Shown: positions 41,258 to 55,736 of the stretch, one piece after another
How positions within the stretch are numbered: position 1 is the stretch's first letter
How the letters are laid out: each line of letters starts with the position of its first letter
Origin: Gilichinskyi gelida
GTDB lineage: Bacteria > Acidobacteriota > Thermoanaerobaculia > Gp7-AA8
NCBI GenBank assembly: GCA_038040385.1
Contig: JBBPII010000001.1
Location: 248,001 to 312,000 of the forward strand
Reading direction: 5' to 3'
Length of the DNA stretch: 64,000 bases
The notes under the pieces: generated by a model
What the model was told of the DNA's origin: nothing
Seen by the model: only the letters and a program-made list of their open reading frames with translations
The model's database searches: none
Program-made: the position numbers and the translations under genes

Positions 41258-41274
<17 letters not shown>
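40771..41274 (+). CDS. recX: RecX family regulatory protein
   Basis: 167 aa from GTG 40771. RecX repeats: AAMRILNHRFNSESELRRKLAGKKFEHEEIAATIARLRDEKWLDDTRFADAFVRTRV, then RIGRLRIRRELSAAGVDHEVAADAL, then a third tri-helical repeat with LSAYLLKQGYDGALIRDVV. RecX binds the RecA filament and limits recombination. recA itself is not in this window. It overlaps alaS by 17 bp if alaS starts at TTG 41258. Confidence 0.92.
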
Positions 41275-43863
<2,589 letters not shown>

Positions 43864-43864
<1 letters not shown>

Positions 43865-44373
43865 TGCTGGACCTCGAGGCGGAACTCGACGGCGTGATTG
43901 CGGCGCTGACGCGCGAGGGAGTCGAGTACGCGGTTTGCGGCGGCGTGGCCATGGCGGTCCATGGGTTCACACGTGCCACGGAGGACCTCGACCTAATCGT
44001 CAGACCCGAAGATGTCTGCCGTTTCGCGGACGCCGTTGCTGAAGTGGGATTCATGAGCGATACGACGTCGCGGCTGGCAAAGGTCGACCGAGTCGATGGA
44101 GACCTGCTCGCGATCGACTTGTCGCTGCCTGCCACCGAGCATGTATGGCGGACGCGCCGTGTGATCACTTGGAACGATCGGCCGCTTTCGCTCGTCTCGC
44201 GCGAAGGACTGATTGCACTCAAGCGCTTGCGCGCGACCGCTCAGGATCTCGTGGACATCGAACGGCTGAAGAGCGGCGACGGTAATGTCGCGAGGAGCAT
44301 CCGGCGGGTTTCGCAGCTTCGCAAGTTGTGTTTGTCACTTGCCAGAGCGGCCAGCGCGAACCCTCAAAAGTAA
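43864..44373 (+). CDS. Nucleotidyltransferase-fold protein (AbiEii-like)
   Basis: 169 aa. ATG 43864 overlaps the alaS stop (TAATG). The motif VEYAVCGGVAMAVHGFTRATEDLDLIVRPEDV has the G-G/S and the DLDLIV pair of minimal nucleotidyltransferases, and AIDLSLP supplies the third acid. A C-terminal helical part includes SREGLIALKRLRATAQDLVDIERL. Such proteins are used as toxins in some systems; no partner gene is adjacent, and the transcript ends at the terminator just downstream. Confidence 0.8.
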
Positions 44374-44403
44374 AACGCCCGAGCGTGGCCGCTCGGGCGT
44401 TTT
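44372..44403. terminator. Bidirectional intrinsic terminator
   Basis: ACGCCCGAGCG (44375–44385) and CGCTCGGGCGT (44390–44400) form a perfect 11-bp stem with a TGGC loop, flanked by AAAA on the left and TTTT on the right. It can end transcription of the alaS operon on one strand and of the 44426–46444 gene on the other. Confidence 0.93.
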
Positions 44404-44425
44404 CAATTGCACGCTGGTTTGAACG

Positions 44426-46444
44426 TCAGTGCACGGTCACCGTCGCCGTGTTGCTGTCGACGCTGCCGCAGGGGTTGGTCGCCCGCACCCAGTAGTCCTT
44501 CGTCGAGCTTAGGGCGCCCGTGTTGAACGTCCGGTTGATGGCGCCGGCGATCGGGTTCTGCGTGGCGCCGCTCTGGCCGGCGTACCACTGATAGAGGGTC
44601 GGACCGCTGCCGATCGTCTTCACCTCCAGCGTCGTGCCGGCGCCGCTGTTGATGGTGACATGGCGAGGCTGATCGATGCCGAGGATCACCGGCGGGTCGC
44701 AGAAGACCGATACCTTGATGATGCTGTAAGTGGTCACGCCGTTGCCGGTCGCGGAGATCACGACGCGGTAATCCTGCGGGCGGGTGTTCGCCCCGGCCGC
44801 GATGGTGAGCACGGAAGTGCCGGTGCCCGGCGCGGCGATCACCGTCTTCGACAGCGACACCGCCAGCCCTTCAGGTTCGCTGAACGCCGCGAGCTCCACG
44901 TCGGCGTTGAAGCCGCTGGGAATCGCGGTCGACAGGTCCACAGTCACGGCCTGCTGGTTGTTCAACTGGATGCCGGAGCGGGCGCTGTCGGGGATGACGA
45001 TGGTCGGCCCGTTCGATGGAGTGGCCGGCGTACCGCCGGTGCTGCCGCCCGTATCGCCGCCTGTGCCGCCGCCCGTGCCGCCGCCTGTGCCGCCCTCGAT
45101 ATCACCGCTGCCTCCGCCGCCGCCCGTCCCGCCGCCGGTGGAGGGGGGGAAGCCGCAATCGAAGCCGGGATTGTCGCGGATGGTGATCGTCCCGCGGAAG
45201 GCGCCCGTGTCGTCGCCGCACTTGGTTTTGAAGTTCACTTTGAGAGTGCGGAGGTGCGGAACGACATGGACCGCCGCCGGAGGAGCGCCGATGTCAGGCG
45301 GGAGACCGCCCTCGGCGAATTCGCAGTCGTACGTGTATTCCTCGACGGTGTATACCGATGTGACGCCCTGTTCGCAGAAGGAGAGATTGATCTGCAACTG
45401 CATGTGCGGGATGCCCTGGCGGTCGTCGAATTCGAACGCCCCGAGGTCGAGACCCCCCGGTTGAAGCTGCTTGAAGCTGAAGTGGAAGACCCCGGTTTTT
45501 TCTTGGGTGGCTACCGGCACGAGAGAGAGCTCGAAGTGATGGGGCGGCCCGCCGTCGTAGTTGAAGAGACCGCCATCCGTTCCCGGATCGCGCAGGTAGG
45601 TGAACCACGGCCCGTCGCTGTTGCTGAACCGGTAGGTCTTGCCCGGCTGGATGTGTCCGAGGTCGGCGCCCGGCTCGGCCGTGAGGCTGATGGTCAGGGT
45701 TCCGCTGCGCGGCTCATCGGCGGTGGGAACGGGGGGAGCGGTGTCGCAAACGAAACCGCTGGTCGTCGGCCATCCTCCCGATCCATCGCATCGCGCGGTG
45801 CCCGCCTCGACGCTCGTGCGCGGCGCGGTCAGGAACTTCGTGGTCGTGGTCTGGTTGATGTTGAAGCTTCCTGTGATCGGCAGTGTCTCTCCGGCGCACT
45901 GCGCGGAGAAGGAGCCACCCAGGGTGTAGACGAATATCAGCGACGGCCTGTCCGAAGTGCCGCCGTAGCCGAAGCGTGTCTTGGTGATGTTGAAACTGCT
46001 GCGGAACACGTTGCAGAGGGGCCTGCCCGACAGGTCCTGAAGGCTCACGGTCGGGTCGCAGTTCGTTCGTCCGCCGGAGGTCTGACAGAAGCTCCCGGTC
46101 GTGATGTTCGACTTCACGCCGAAGAAGACGATCTGGAAAGGCGATCCGAAGAGAGGCGAGACCTTGATATGAAGCTCGTCCGGCCAGCCGTCCCGGCTGC
46201 CCTCGAGATCGGCGGAGAGGATGTCGAACGCCTCGGCGGAGATGACCGCGTTCGACGCCGCCGCCGCCGCCGTGTAGGTCACCGCTTTCCGTGCCGTCGG
46301 CACGAGGTTGGGGTCGCCGGTGAGCTTGACCGTTCCCGTTGCGGTCACGATCTGCGCGCTCGCCGACACTGCCAACCCTGCCACGATGGAGATGAGTGCT
46401 CCCCTGAGCACCGAACGCCACACAGCCACACCCATCAAACGCAT
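44426..46444 (-). CDS. Large exported protein with Gly/Thr linker and C-terminal Ig-like domain
   Basis: 672 aa from ATG 46444 (GAGGAAA upstream; a TATACT -10-like box at 46477–46482 on the minus strand). The signal peptide is followed by a beta-rich N-terminal region with many cysteines (GSFCQTSGGRTNCDP, RPLCNVF, AQCAGETLP). Similar units continue to about 455. A Gly-Thr repeat (units GGGT/GGDT/GGST, about 455–490) then acts as a spacer. C-terminal Ig-like parts follow, the last with TLYQWYAGQSGA … KDYWVRATNPCGSVDSNTATVTV. No family for the N-terminal part. Probably surface exposed. Confidence 0.8.
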   Translation of the reverse strand: MRLMGVAVWRSVLRGALISIVAGLAVSASAQIVTATGTVKLTGDPNLVPTARKAVTYTAAAAASNAVISAEAFDILSADLEGSRDGWPDELHIKVSPLFGSPFQIVFFGVKSNITTGSFCQTSGGRTNCDPTVSLQDLSGRPLCNVFRSSFNITKTRFGYGGTSDRPSLIFVYTLGGSFSAQCAGETLPITGSFNINQTTTTKFLTAPRTSVEAGTARCDGSGGWPTTSGFVCDTAPPVPTADEPRSGTLTISLTAEPGADLGHIQPGKTYRFSNSDGPWFTYLRDPGTDGGLFNYDGGPPHHFELSLVPVATQEKTGVFHFSFKQLQPGGLDLGAFEFDDRQGIPHMQLQINLSFCEQGVTSVYTVEEYTYDCEFAEGGLPPDIGAPPAAVHVVPHLRTLKVNFKTKCGDDTGAFRGTITIRDNPGFDCGFPPSTGGGTGGGGGSGDIEGGTGGGTGGGTGGDTGGSTGGTPATPSNGPTIVIPDSARSGIQLNNQQAVTVDLSTAIPSGFNADVELAAFSEPEGLAVSLSKTVIAAPGTGTSVLTIAAGANTRPQDYRVVISATGNGVTTYSIIKVSVFCDPPVILGIDQPRHVTINSGAGTTLEVKTIGSGPTLYQWYAGQSGATQNPIAGAINRTFNTGALSSTKDYWVRATNPCGSVDSNTATVTVH

Positions 46445-46527
46445 AATCGTTTCCTCGTCTGGGGACAGTTCTGTTGAGTATAACATTGCCCGCCGCCGGG
46501 CCCGCCAGCCGGGACCATCACGTTGAA

Positions 46528-47280
46528 ATGTCTGACCTCGAGCCGCATACGCACGCCTGGGGATCGCAGCCCGAGATGTTCGGTCCCCGCCACGAGCACC
46601 GCCTCGGCATCATCATGGCCGAGGTGCGCAGGCTGGCCGGGGGGGTACGCGTGCTCGACGCGGCCGTCGGACTGGGCCAGCTCGCCGGACGGATGCGCGA
46701 CGCCGGCTGCCGGGTGTTCGGCATCGACGCCGCCTTGGACGCCGCCGTTCACGTCCGCCGCACCCTCGGTATCCCCGTCGTGGTCGGCGACATGAGCCGG
46801 CTGCCGTTCCGTGACGCCGCCTTCGGCGCGGTGACAACGGGAGAGACGCTCGAGCACCTCGACGACGACGCGGGCGCGGCGCGCGAGATCGGCCGCGTGC
46901 TCGAGCCGGCTGGGACGTGCATCGCCACCGTGCCGGCGCTGCGCAGCCTCTGGTCGGCCAGCGATGACTATTACGAGCACCGCCGGCGCTACGCCCGCCG
47001 GGAGCTCGAGTCGCTGTTCCGCGACGCCGGGCTGCGGGTGGAGAAAGCCGCGTTCTGGGGCTTCCCAGTCGTGCTGGCGTACGACACGCTGTTTCTGCTC
47101 CCGATGAACAAGCGCCGCGCGCGGCGAAGCGTCGGCGAGGACGCGGCGCTGCAGTCGGTGGCGCGGGCGGGGCGGTCGCGCGCGCTGGTCAATTTAGTGC
47201 GCGCGGTGTTCGCCATCGACCGGCTGTTTTCGTGGATTCCGTTCGGGCCCGGGCTCCTGCTCGTGGCCCGAAAGAAATAA
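46528..47280 (+). CDS. Class I SAM-dependent methyltransferase
   Basis: 250 aa from ATG 46528. VRVLDAAVGLGQLAGRMRDAGCRVFGIDAALDAAVHVRR is the SAM-binding motif I with the acidic end of strand 2 (GID). PVVVGDMSRLPFRDAAFGAVTTGETLEHLDD is motif II/III. Then EIGRVLEPAGTCIATVP and YYEHRRRYARRELESLFRDAGLRVEKAAFWGFP follow. Resembles Methyltransf_11-type enzymes on small molecules or lipids; the substrate cannot be told. It is divergent from the large exported protein. Confidence 0.88.
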   Translation: MSDLEPHTHAWGSQPEMFGPRHEHRLGIIMAEVRRLAGGVRVLDAAVGLGQLAGRMRDAGCRVFGIDAALDAAVHVRRTLGIPVVVGDMSRLPFRDAAFGAVTTGETLEHLDDDAGAAREIGRVLEPAGTCIATVPALRSLWSASDDYYEHRRRYARRELESLFRDAGLRVEKAAFWGFPVVLAYDTLFLLPMNKRRARRSVGEDAALQSVARAGRSRALVNLVRAVFAIDRLFSWIPFGPGLLLVARKK

Positions 47281-47304
47281 AATCGCTCGCTGGAGGGAAC
47301 GTTC

Positions 47305-47616
47305 ATGTCCGATTTAGACAAGCCGAGCCGCAACGAGGACGAGTATTTCGCGCGGCAGGAGCTGGAGCGGAAGAAGCAGTGGGCCAAGGAAAACGCCGCG
47401 AAGATGGCGGCCGCGGAGCGCGAGAAGCTCAAGCAGCAACACTTCATGAAGTGCCCCAAGTGCGGGAGCGACCTGCACACCGTCGAGCTGCACGGTGTGA
47501 GCATCGACACCTGCGCTACCTGCCACGGCACGTGGCTCGACGCCGGTGAGCTCGAACAGATGCTGCAGCCGGGGAAGAAAGACCTCTTCCACCGGGTGAT
47601 GTCGGTCTTCAAGTAG
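47305..47616 (+). CDS. TFIIB-type zinc-ribbon protein
   Basis: 103 aa. A charged helical N-terminus (about 1–45, EYFARQELERKKQWAKENAAKMAAAEREKLKQQ) is followed by a zinc ribbon: CPKCGSDLHTVELHGVSIDTCATCHGTWLDAGELEQML. This matches zf-TFIIB proteins (CPxCxxxL … CxxCxGxWLDxGEL). Cytoplasmic; probably a metal-stabilised protein-binding domain. It lies 21 bp upstream of the mutase gene on the same strand. Confidence 0.88.
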   Translation: MSDLDKPSRNEDEYFARQELERKKQWAKENAAKMAAAEREKLKQQHFMKCPKCGSDLHTVELHGVSIDTCATCHGTWLDAGELEQMLQPGKKDLFHRVMSVFK

Positions 47617-47637
47617 AGTGGCGGCGGGGACAGGCCA

Positions 47638-49383
<1,746 letters not shown>

Positions 49384-49388
49384 CCGGA

Positions 49389-49418
49389 TTGACTTTTCCA
49401 AGATTTCTCGTGCATAAT
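49389..49418 (+). promoter_or_regulatory. Sigma-70-like promoter
   Basis: TTGACT (49389–49394), 18-bp spacer, CATAAT (49413–49418). It lies 26 bp before the secreted cupredoxin gene, whose ATG is preceded by GAGGAGG. This is one of the best promoter matches in the window. Confidence 0.6.
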
Positions 49419-49444
49419 CTTCCCTACCTTTGAGGAGGATCCCC

Positions 49445-50569
49445 ATGCACCACCGGTTTCTCATCGTCTGCGCCCTCGCCCTGCTCGCCGCGCCGCTCTT
49501 CGCTGCCGGAAAGGACCTCTACCTGAGCATCGGCGGTACGACGGGCGCCTTCCACACCGACATGCGCATCTTCAATCCGTCGACCACCAAGGACATCCAG
49601 GTCACGGCGTATCTGCTGGCGGTCGGCAACGCCGACAACAGCGGGGCGCAAACCAAGATCATCAACGTTCCGAAGCGGCAGATGGTGGTCTACAACGACG
49701 TTCTCGCCGCGCTCTTCAACGTGGGGGGCCTCGGCGGCCTCCGTTTGAAATCCGACGACGACTTCATCGCCACGCAGCGCATCTACGCCCTGGCGGCGGA
49801 CGGCAGCACCACCGGGCAGTACATCCCCGGACTCGACAACAGCTCGGCGAAGAAGAAGGGCGTGATCATCCAACTGCGAAACAACGGCGGGGCAGGGCAG
49901 GTCGGAACGTTCCGCACGAATGTCGGCGCCGTGAATCCGAATGCCGTCGCGGCGAGCGTGACGTGGCGCCTCTACGACAAGAACAACAACCTGGTGGGGC
50001 AGGCGATGACGGAAACGATGCCGCCCTTCGCCGTGAAGTCGCCGACGTCGATCGGCGCGTTCGCCACGGGCGGCGTGCCGGCCTCCGCCGATCTGAGCGA
50101 CGCGTGGATCAGCTACGAGTCGGACCAGACGCTCTTCGCCTACGCCTCGATCGTCGACAACGCCACCGCTGACGGCACGCTCATTCCGAACTTCGAAGAC
50201 ACGGGCGTCGCGCAGCAGGTGACGCCGCCCTCGGCCACGACCAAGACCTTCGAGGTCACCCTCCGCGCCGGCCAGATCCTCGTCAGTCCGTTGCCGGACT
50301 CGATCCAGAACGGCGAGACGATCAAGTTCCGCATTCATTCCGAGGATCTGGAGCACGGCTTCCGGCTCACCAGCCCCACCGGCGCAGTTCTCACCGACCG
50401 CATGTACAAGCCGTCGGACGGCACGATCGAGCAGACGGTGACCATCCCGCGGGAAGGAACCTACGCGTTCTTCTGCACGAACCTCACGTGCAGCCCGCAG
50501 CACAACAGCATGTACGGGACGTTCATCGTCGGCGACCCGGGCGACTACGAGAAGCCGGGCTACGATTGA
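49445..50569 (+). CDS. Exported protein with CuA-like C-terminal cupredoxin domain
   Basis: 374 aa; a GAGGAGG site precedes ATG 49445. The signal peptide ends near PLFAA. Residues about 25–255 are a beta-rich domain with two similar halves (FHTDMRIFNPST, FRTNVGAVNPNA) seen in acidobacterial exported proteins. The C-terminal domain (about 265–365) is cupredoxin-like with H304 (LEHGFRL) and C344/C349/H353/M356 in CTNLTCSPQHNSM. This resembles the CuA site of cytochrome oxidase subunit II, but the two cysteines are four residues apart rather than three. It may bind one or two copper ions. Confidence 0.8.
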   Translation: MHHRFLIVCALALLAAPLFAAGKDLYLSIGGTTGAFHTDMRIFNPSTTKDIQVTAYLLAVGNADNSGAQTKIINVPKRQMVVYNDVLAALFNVGGLGGLRLKSDDDFIATQRIYALAADGSTTGQYIPGLDNSSAKKKGVIIQLRNNGGAGQVGTFRTNVGAVNPNAVAASVTWRLYDKNNNLVGQAMTETMPPFAVKSPTSIGAFATGGVPASADLSDAWISYESDQTLFAYASIVDNATADGTLIPNFEDTGVAQQVTPPSATTKTFEVTLRAGQILVSPLPDSIQNGETIKFRIHSEDLEHGFRLTSPTGAVLTDRMYKPSDGTIEQTVTIPREGTYAFFCTNLTCSPQHNSMYGTFIVGDPGDYEKPGYD

Positions 50570-50621
50570 GGGTAGGGAAGTCCTGTCCTGCCGACACACC
50601 TCTTTCAGCGGAGGTGTGAAC

Positions 50622-50831
50622 ATGCCAACCAAGCCGAGTGGTTCGACCAAAGTATCGACGGGCCGTTCGCTGTCGTTCGAAGAATTCGTGGAAGTCGCGG
50701 TGGCCGCCGCGGCGCGGGCGACGGAGAAGGCCAAGCTTCCCGGAGGACACTATCCGATTTGGGTGGGGATCATCATTCGTCCTCCAGACCTGAATCCGCA
50801 GCTCTTCGGCGGGCAAACGAAGTCGACGTGA
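50622..50831 (+). CDS. 69-aa protein preceding the cysteine-rich gene
   Basis: ATG 50622 with GGAGG 7 bp before it. The N-terminal Ser/Thr/Lys-rich stretch is followed by a helix (SFEEFVEVAVAAAARATEKAK) and a short PGGHYPIWVGIIIRPPDLNPQLFGG tail. No signal peptide and no family recognised. Its stop overlaps the next GTG by 4 bp (GTGA), so the two are translated together. Function unknown; a leader or partner peptide of the next protein is a possibility. Confidence 0.65.
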   Translation: MPTKPSGSTKVSTGRSLSFEEFVEVAVAAAARATEKAKLPGGHYPIWVGIIIRPPDLNPQLFGGQTKST

Positions 50832-51244
50832 GCGACGTCCTGCTCTGTCCGAGCGCGCGTCCGGAGATGCCGGACGCGCGCCTCTTCGGCGTACGGCGCG
50901 AGTTTGGCGGCGCGGCGTTCATCCAGCACCTCGCCGATCCGCTGCCGGTCAGCGCGGAGATCCTGGCCTTGGCCGGCAATGCTCCGGTGGGGGAGATCTT
51001 CCGCTTCAGCGCGCCGTGCGCCGAATCGGCGTGTCAGCACTTCGACGGCGCGCGATGCCGGCTGGCGGCGAAGATTGCCGCGCTCCCCGACACGGTCGCC
51101 GCCGTGCCGCCGTGCCGCATCCGGCCGACGTGCCGCTGGTATGTGCAGGAGGGAAGCGCCGCCTGTTTTCGCTGCCCTCTGATCCTGAGCGAGACCGCGA
51201 ATCCGTCCGTCCGACTTGCGCACGCCGCCGATCCGTCGCGATGA
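50828..51244 (+). CDS. Cysteine-rich protein, probable metal or Fe-S binder
   Basis: 138 aa from GTG 50828 (overlaps the upstream stop). Cysteines at 7, 64, 69, 77, 96, 102, 113 and 116. The last seven form the pattern C-x4-C-x7-C-x18-C-x5-C-x10-C-x2-C, too regular for chance and reminiscent of Fe-S or zinc sites. Other features: PDARLFGVRREFGGAAFIQHLADPLPVS and CRIRPTCRWYVQEG. No family recognised. Translationally coupled to the 69-aa gene. It lies just upstream of ftsK but is probably separate in function. Confidence 0.65.
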   Translation: MSDVLLCPSARPEMPDARLFGVRREFGGAAFIQHLADPLPVSAEILALAGNAPVGEIFRFSAPCAESACQHFDGARCRLAAKIAALPDTVAAVPPCRIRPTCRWYVQEGSAACFRCPLILSETANPSVRLAHAADPSR

Positions 51245-51308
51245 CGCCGCGCGCGACGGCGCGCTTTCTGCTAATCTCTCGAAAGCGCAGAAGAACTGGG
51301 CGGGTGTG

Positions 51309-53792
<2,484 letters not shown>

Positions 53793-53814
53793 CGTTGCGT
53801 CCGTCTAATCGGGC

Positions 53815-54585
53815 ATGACGAAGATCGTTCTCGCTCACGGAGTGCTCGGCTTTGGCGTCCTCGGCCCGCTGGAATACTTCAACGGCGTGGCGCGCCATAT
53901 CGAGAAAAAGATTCCCGGCGTCACCGTCGCGACGACGCACGTCAATCCGATCGGCAGCATCGCCAAACGGGCGCAGGAGCTCGCGGATGCGATCGTCGAC
54001 GCGGCGGGGAACGACGCCGTGCACGTTTTGGCGCATAGCATGGGCGGTCTCGATGCGCGCCACGCCATCGCGCGCGACCTCTCCGGCGTAGCCAGGCACG
54101 TGGCGACGCTGGTCACGATCGGCACGCCGCACCTCGGATCGCCTGTTGCCGACGGCCTCGCGCACGCCACGATCGGCGGCGGGCCGTCGCCGATCGAGGT
54201 CGAGTTGCAGCACAATCAGGAGGCGCTGCACGATCTGACCACGGCTGCTGCAACGAATTTCGACAGGAACACCGACGCCAGGGTGCGTACGCTCTGCATC
54301 GCCGGCGACATGACCGGTCACGCCGCGCACGCCTCGCTTAGCTTCCGAGCGATCGCTCACAAGTTCGGCGTCACCGGCCCGAACGACGGTGTCGTCACCG
54401 TCGTTTCGGCCACGGCTGGCGGCAAATTCGAGCTCTTCGACACCTGGCCGACCGATCATGCGGGCGAGATCGGCTGGAATCTCGATCTCCTCGTTCCGGC
54501 GCGCGTTCCGCTCATCCAGCAACCGCACCTGGAGCGCTACGAGCGGCTCGTGCGCGCGCTCCTGCCGGCCAGCGGGCAGATTTAG
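53815..54585 (+). CDS. Triacylglycerol lipase-like alpha/beta hydrolase
   Basis: 256 aa, no signal peptide seen. N-terminal IVLAHGVLGFGVLGPLEYFNGVARHIEK (oxyanion/lid region of bacterial lipases such as LipA), nucleophile elbow HSMGGLDARHAI, TIGTPHLGSPVAD, acid residue region GVTGPNDGVVTVVSA, and the histidine in WPTDHAGEIGW. This is the Pseudomonas/Burkholderia lipase family pattern. Substrates are long-chain esters in relatives. Its last codons (LPASGQI) and 20 bases of DNA resemble the end of ftsK just upstream. Confidence 0.9.
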   Translation: MTKIVLAHGVLGFGVLGPLEYFNGVARHIEKKIPGVTVATTHVNPIGSIAKRAQELADAIVDAAGNDAVHVLAHSMGGLDARHAIARDLSGVARHVATLVTIGTPHLGSPVADGLAHATIGGGPSPIEVELQHNQEALHDLTTAAATNFDRNTDARVRTLCIAGDMTGHAAHASLSFRAIAHKFGVTGPNDGVVTVVSATAGGKFELFDTWPTDHAGEIGWNLDLLVPARVPLIQQPHLERYERLVRALLPASGQI

Positions 54586-54641
54586 GAGCGGCGCTCCATA
54601 CGCCAAGGTAGGGATTTACCCGCCGGGCGACTCTCCCAGTC

Positions 54642-55613
54642 ATGCTTACCGCACTGCTGTTCGCCGCTGCCACCGCCTTCCCGGCTCTCCCGCAACTGAA
54701 CACCACCCCCGCCCTCGGCAGCATCTCGTCCACGACGCCATTCACGTTCTTCGTCGCCGGCGACAACCGTCCCGACAAGGGCGACGCCCCCTCGGACGGC
54801 TTCACCGCGCTGATCGCCAAGATGGCCAGCGCCACGCCGGCGCCGGCGTTCGTGCTGTGGGGCGGCGACACGATCAAGGGGAAGAAGTCGTCGGACGCCA
54901 CGACGCAGTACCCGCTGGTCCTGCCGTACTTTGCGCAGTTGAAGGTGCCGGTGTTCAACGTCCCCGGCAACCATGAGCTGGACAAGAAGGGGAGCGGCGA
55001 TTGCAACGATGCTCCCGACCCTTCGGGCAAACTGCTCACCGCCTACACCACGGCCATGAGCAGCCAGCCGTACGGCTACTTCCAGTACGGCAACTCCGCG
55101 TTCATCGGCATCAACACCGAAGACTCACTCGGCAATGTTCCGCCGCCCTCCGGCTGCTACAACGGTTTCGTCAGCAAGTCGCAGCTCTCGCAACTGCAGG
55201 CCACGCTCACCGCCCTCCAGAACGATGCCACGGTGCAGAACATCTTCCTCTTCATGCACCGGCCGGTGCGGGACGACAACTCGCATCAGATGCAACCGGA
55301 CAAGGCCGACAAGAACACAAAGTACGGAAAGAAAGTCGTCGAGTTCACCACCGCGATCAATGCGCTGAACAACCCGAAAGTGGCGTACGTCTTCGCCTCG
55401 CACGATCACCGCTACTACCAGGCCACCGCGGGCGGCGCCGGCACGACCGGCTTCGTCGTCACTGGCGGCGCCGGCGCGCCGCTCGCCGGCTGCAGCAAGG
55501 GTGGGACGGGGAAGCCGGGCGCCTACTACCACTACCTGCAAGTCGGCGTGAACGGCACGAACGTCACGGTGACGGTCGTGCCGCTGACGAACACTACGCC
55601 GTGCGGGGATTGA
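54642..55613 (+). CDS. Exported calcineurin-like metallophosphoesterase
   Basis: 323 aa with signal peptide (MLTALLFAAATAFPA). Metallophosphoesterase motifs in order: FFVAGDNRPD, VLWGGDTI, VFNVPGNHE, FLFMHRPV, and VFASHDHRYY. Each supplies an expected metal ligand (D/N/H), although the first motif is GDN instead of GDxH. Likely periplasmic phosphomonoesterase or nucleotidase-like. A family A repeat fills the space after it. Confidence 0.9.
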   Translation: MLTALLFAAATAFPALPQLNTTPALGSISSTTPFTFFVAGDNRPDKGDAPSDGFTALIAKMASATPAPAFVLWGGDTIKGKKSSDATTQYPLVLPYFAQLKVPVFNVPGNHELDKKGSGDCNDAPDPSGKLLTAYTTAMSSQPYGYFQYGNSAFIGINTEDSLGNVPPPSGCYNGFVSKSQLSQLQATLTALQNDATVQNIFLFMHRPVRDDNSHQMQPDKADKNTKYGKKVVEFTTAINALNNPKVAYVFASHDHRYYQATAGGAGTTGFVVTGGAGAPLAGCSKGGTGKPGAYYHYLQVGVNGTNVTVTVVPLTNTTPCGD

Positions 55614-55615
55614 AT

Positions 55616-55734
55616 CCCCCCTCATCCGCCCTTCGGGCACCTTCTCCCGCTCACGCGGGAGAAGGCACAACCTAGCCCCTCTCCCGCTTGCGGGAGAGGG
55701 TGGCCCTGAGCGAAGCGAAGGGCCGGGTGAGGGG
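55616..55734. repeat. Palindromic intergenic repeat, family A copy 4 (full length)
   Basis: Same order as the copy at 7818: CCCTCATCCGCCCTTCGGGC outer arm, TTCTCCCGC…GCGGGAGAA hairpin, CTCTCCCGC…GCGGGAGAG hairpin, and outer arm GCGAAGCGAAGGGCCGGGTGAGGGG. It separates convergent genes (phosphoesterase and cytochrome/copper protein) and could be a transcript end for both. Confidence 0.9.
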
Positions 55735-55736
55735 TC

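Noticed and set aside
45030..45120. GGT/GCC-type repeat at about 45030–45130 as a possible CRISPR or tandem array
   Set aside because: It encodes the Gly-Thr linker of the secreted protein at 44426–46444 and has no spacer structure. No CRISPR array was seen anywhere.
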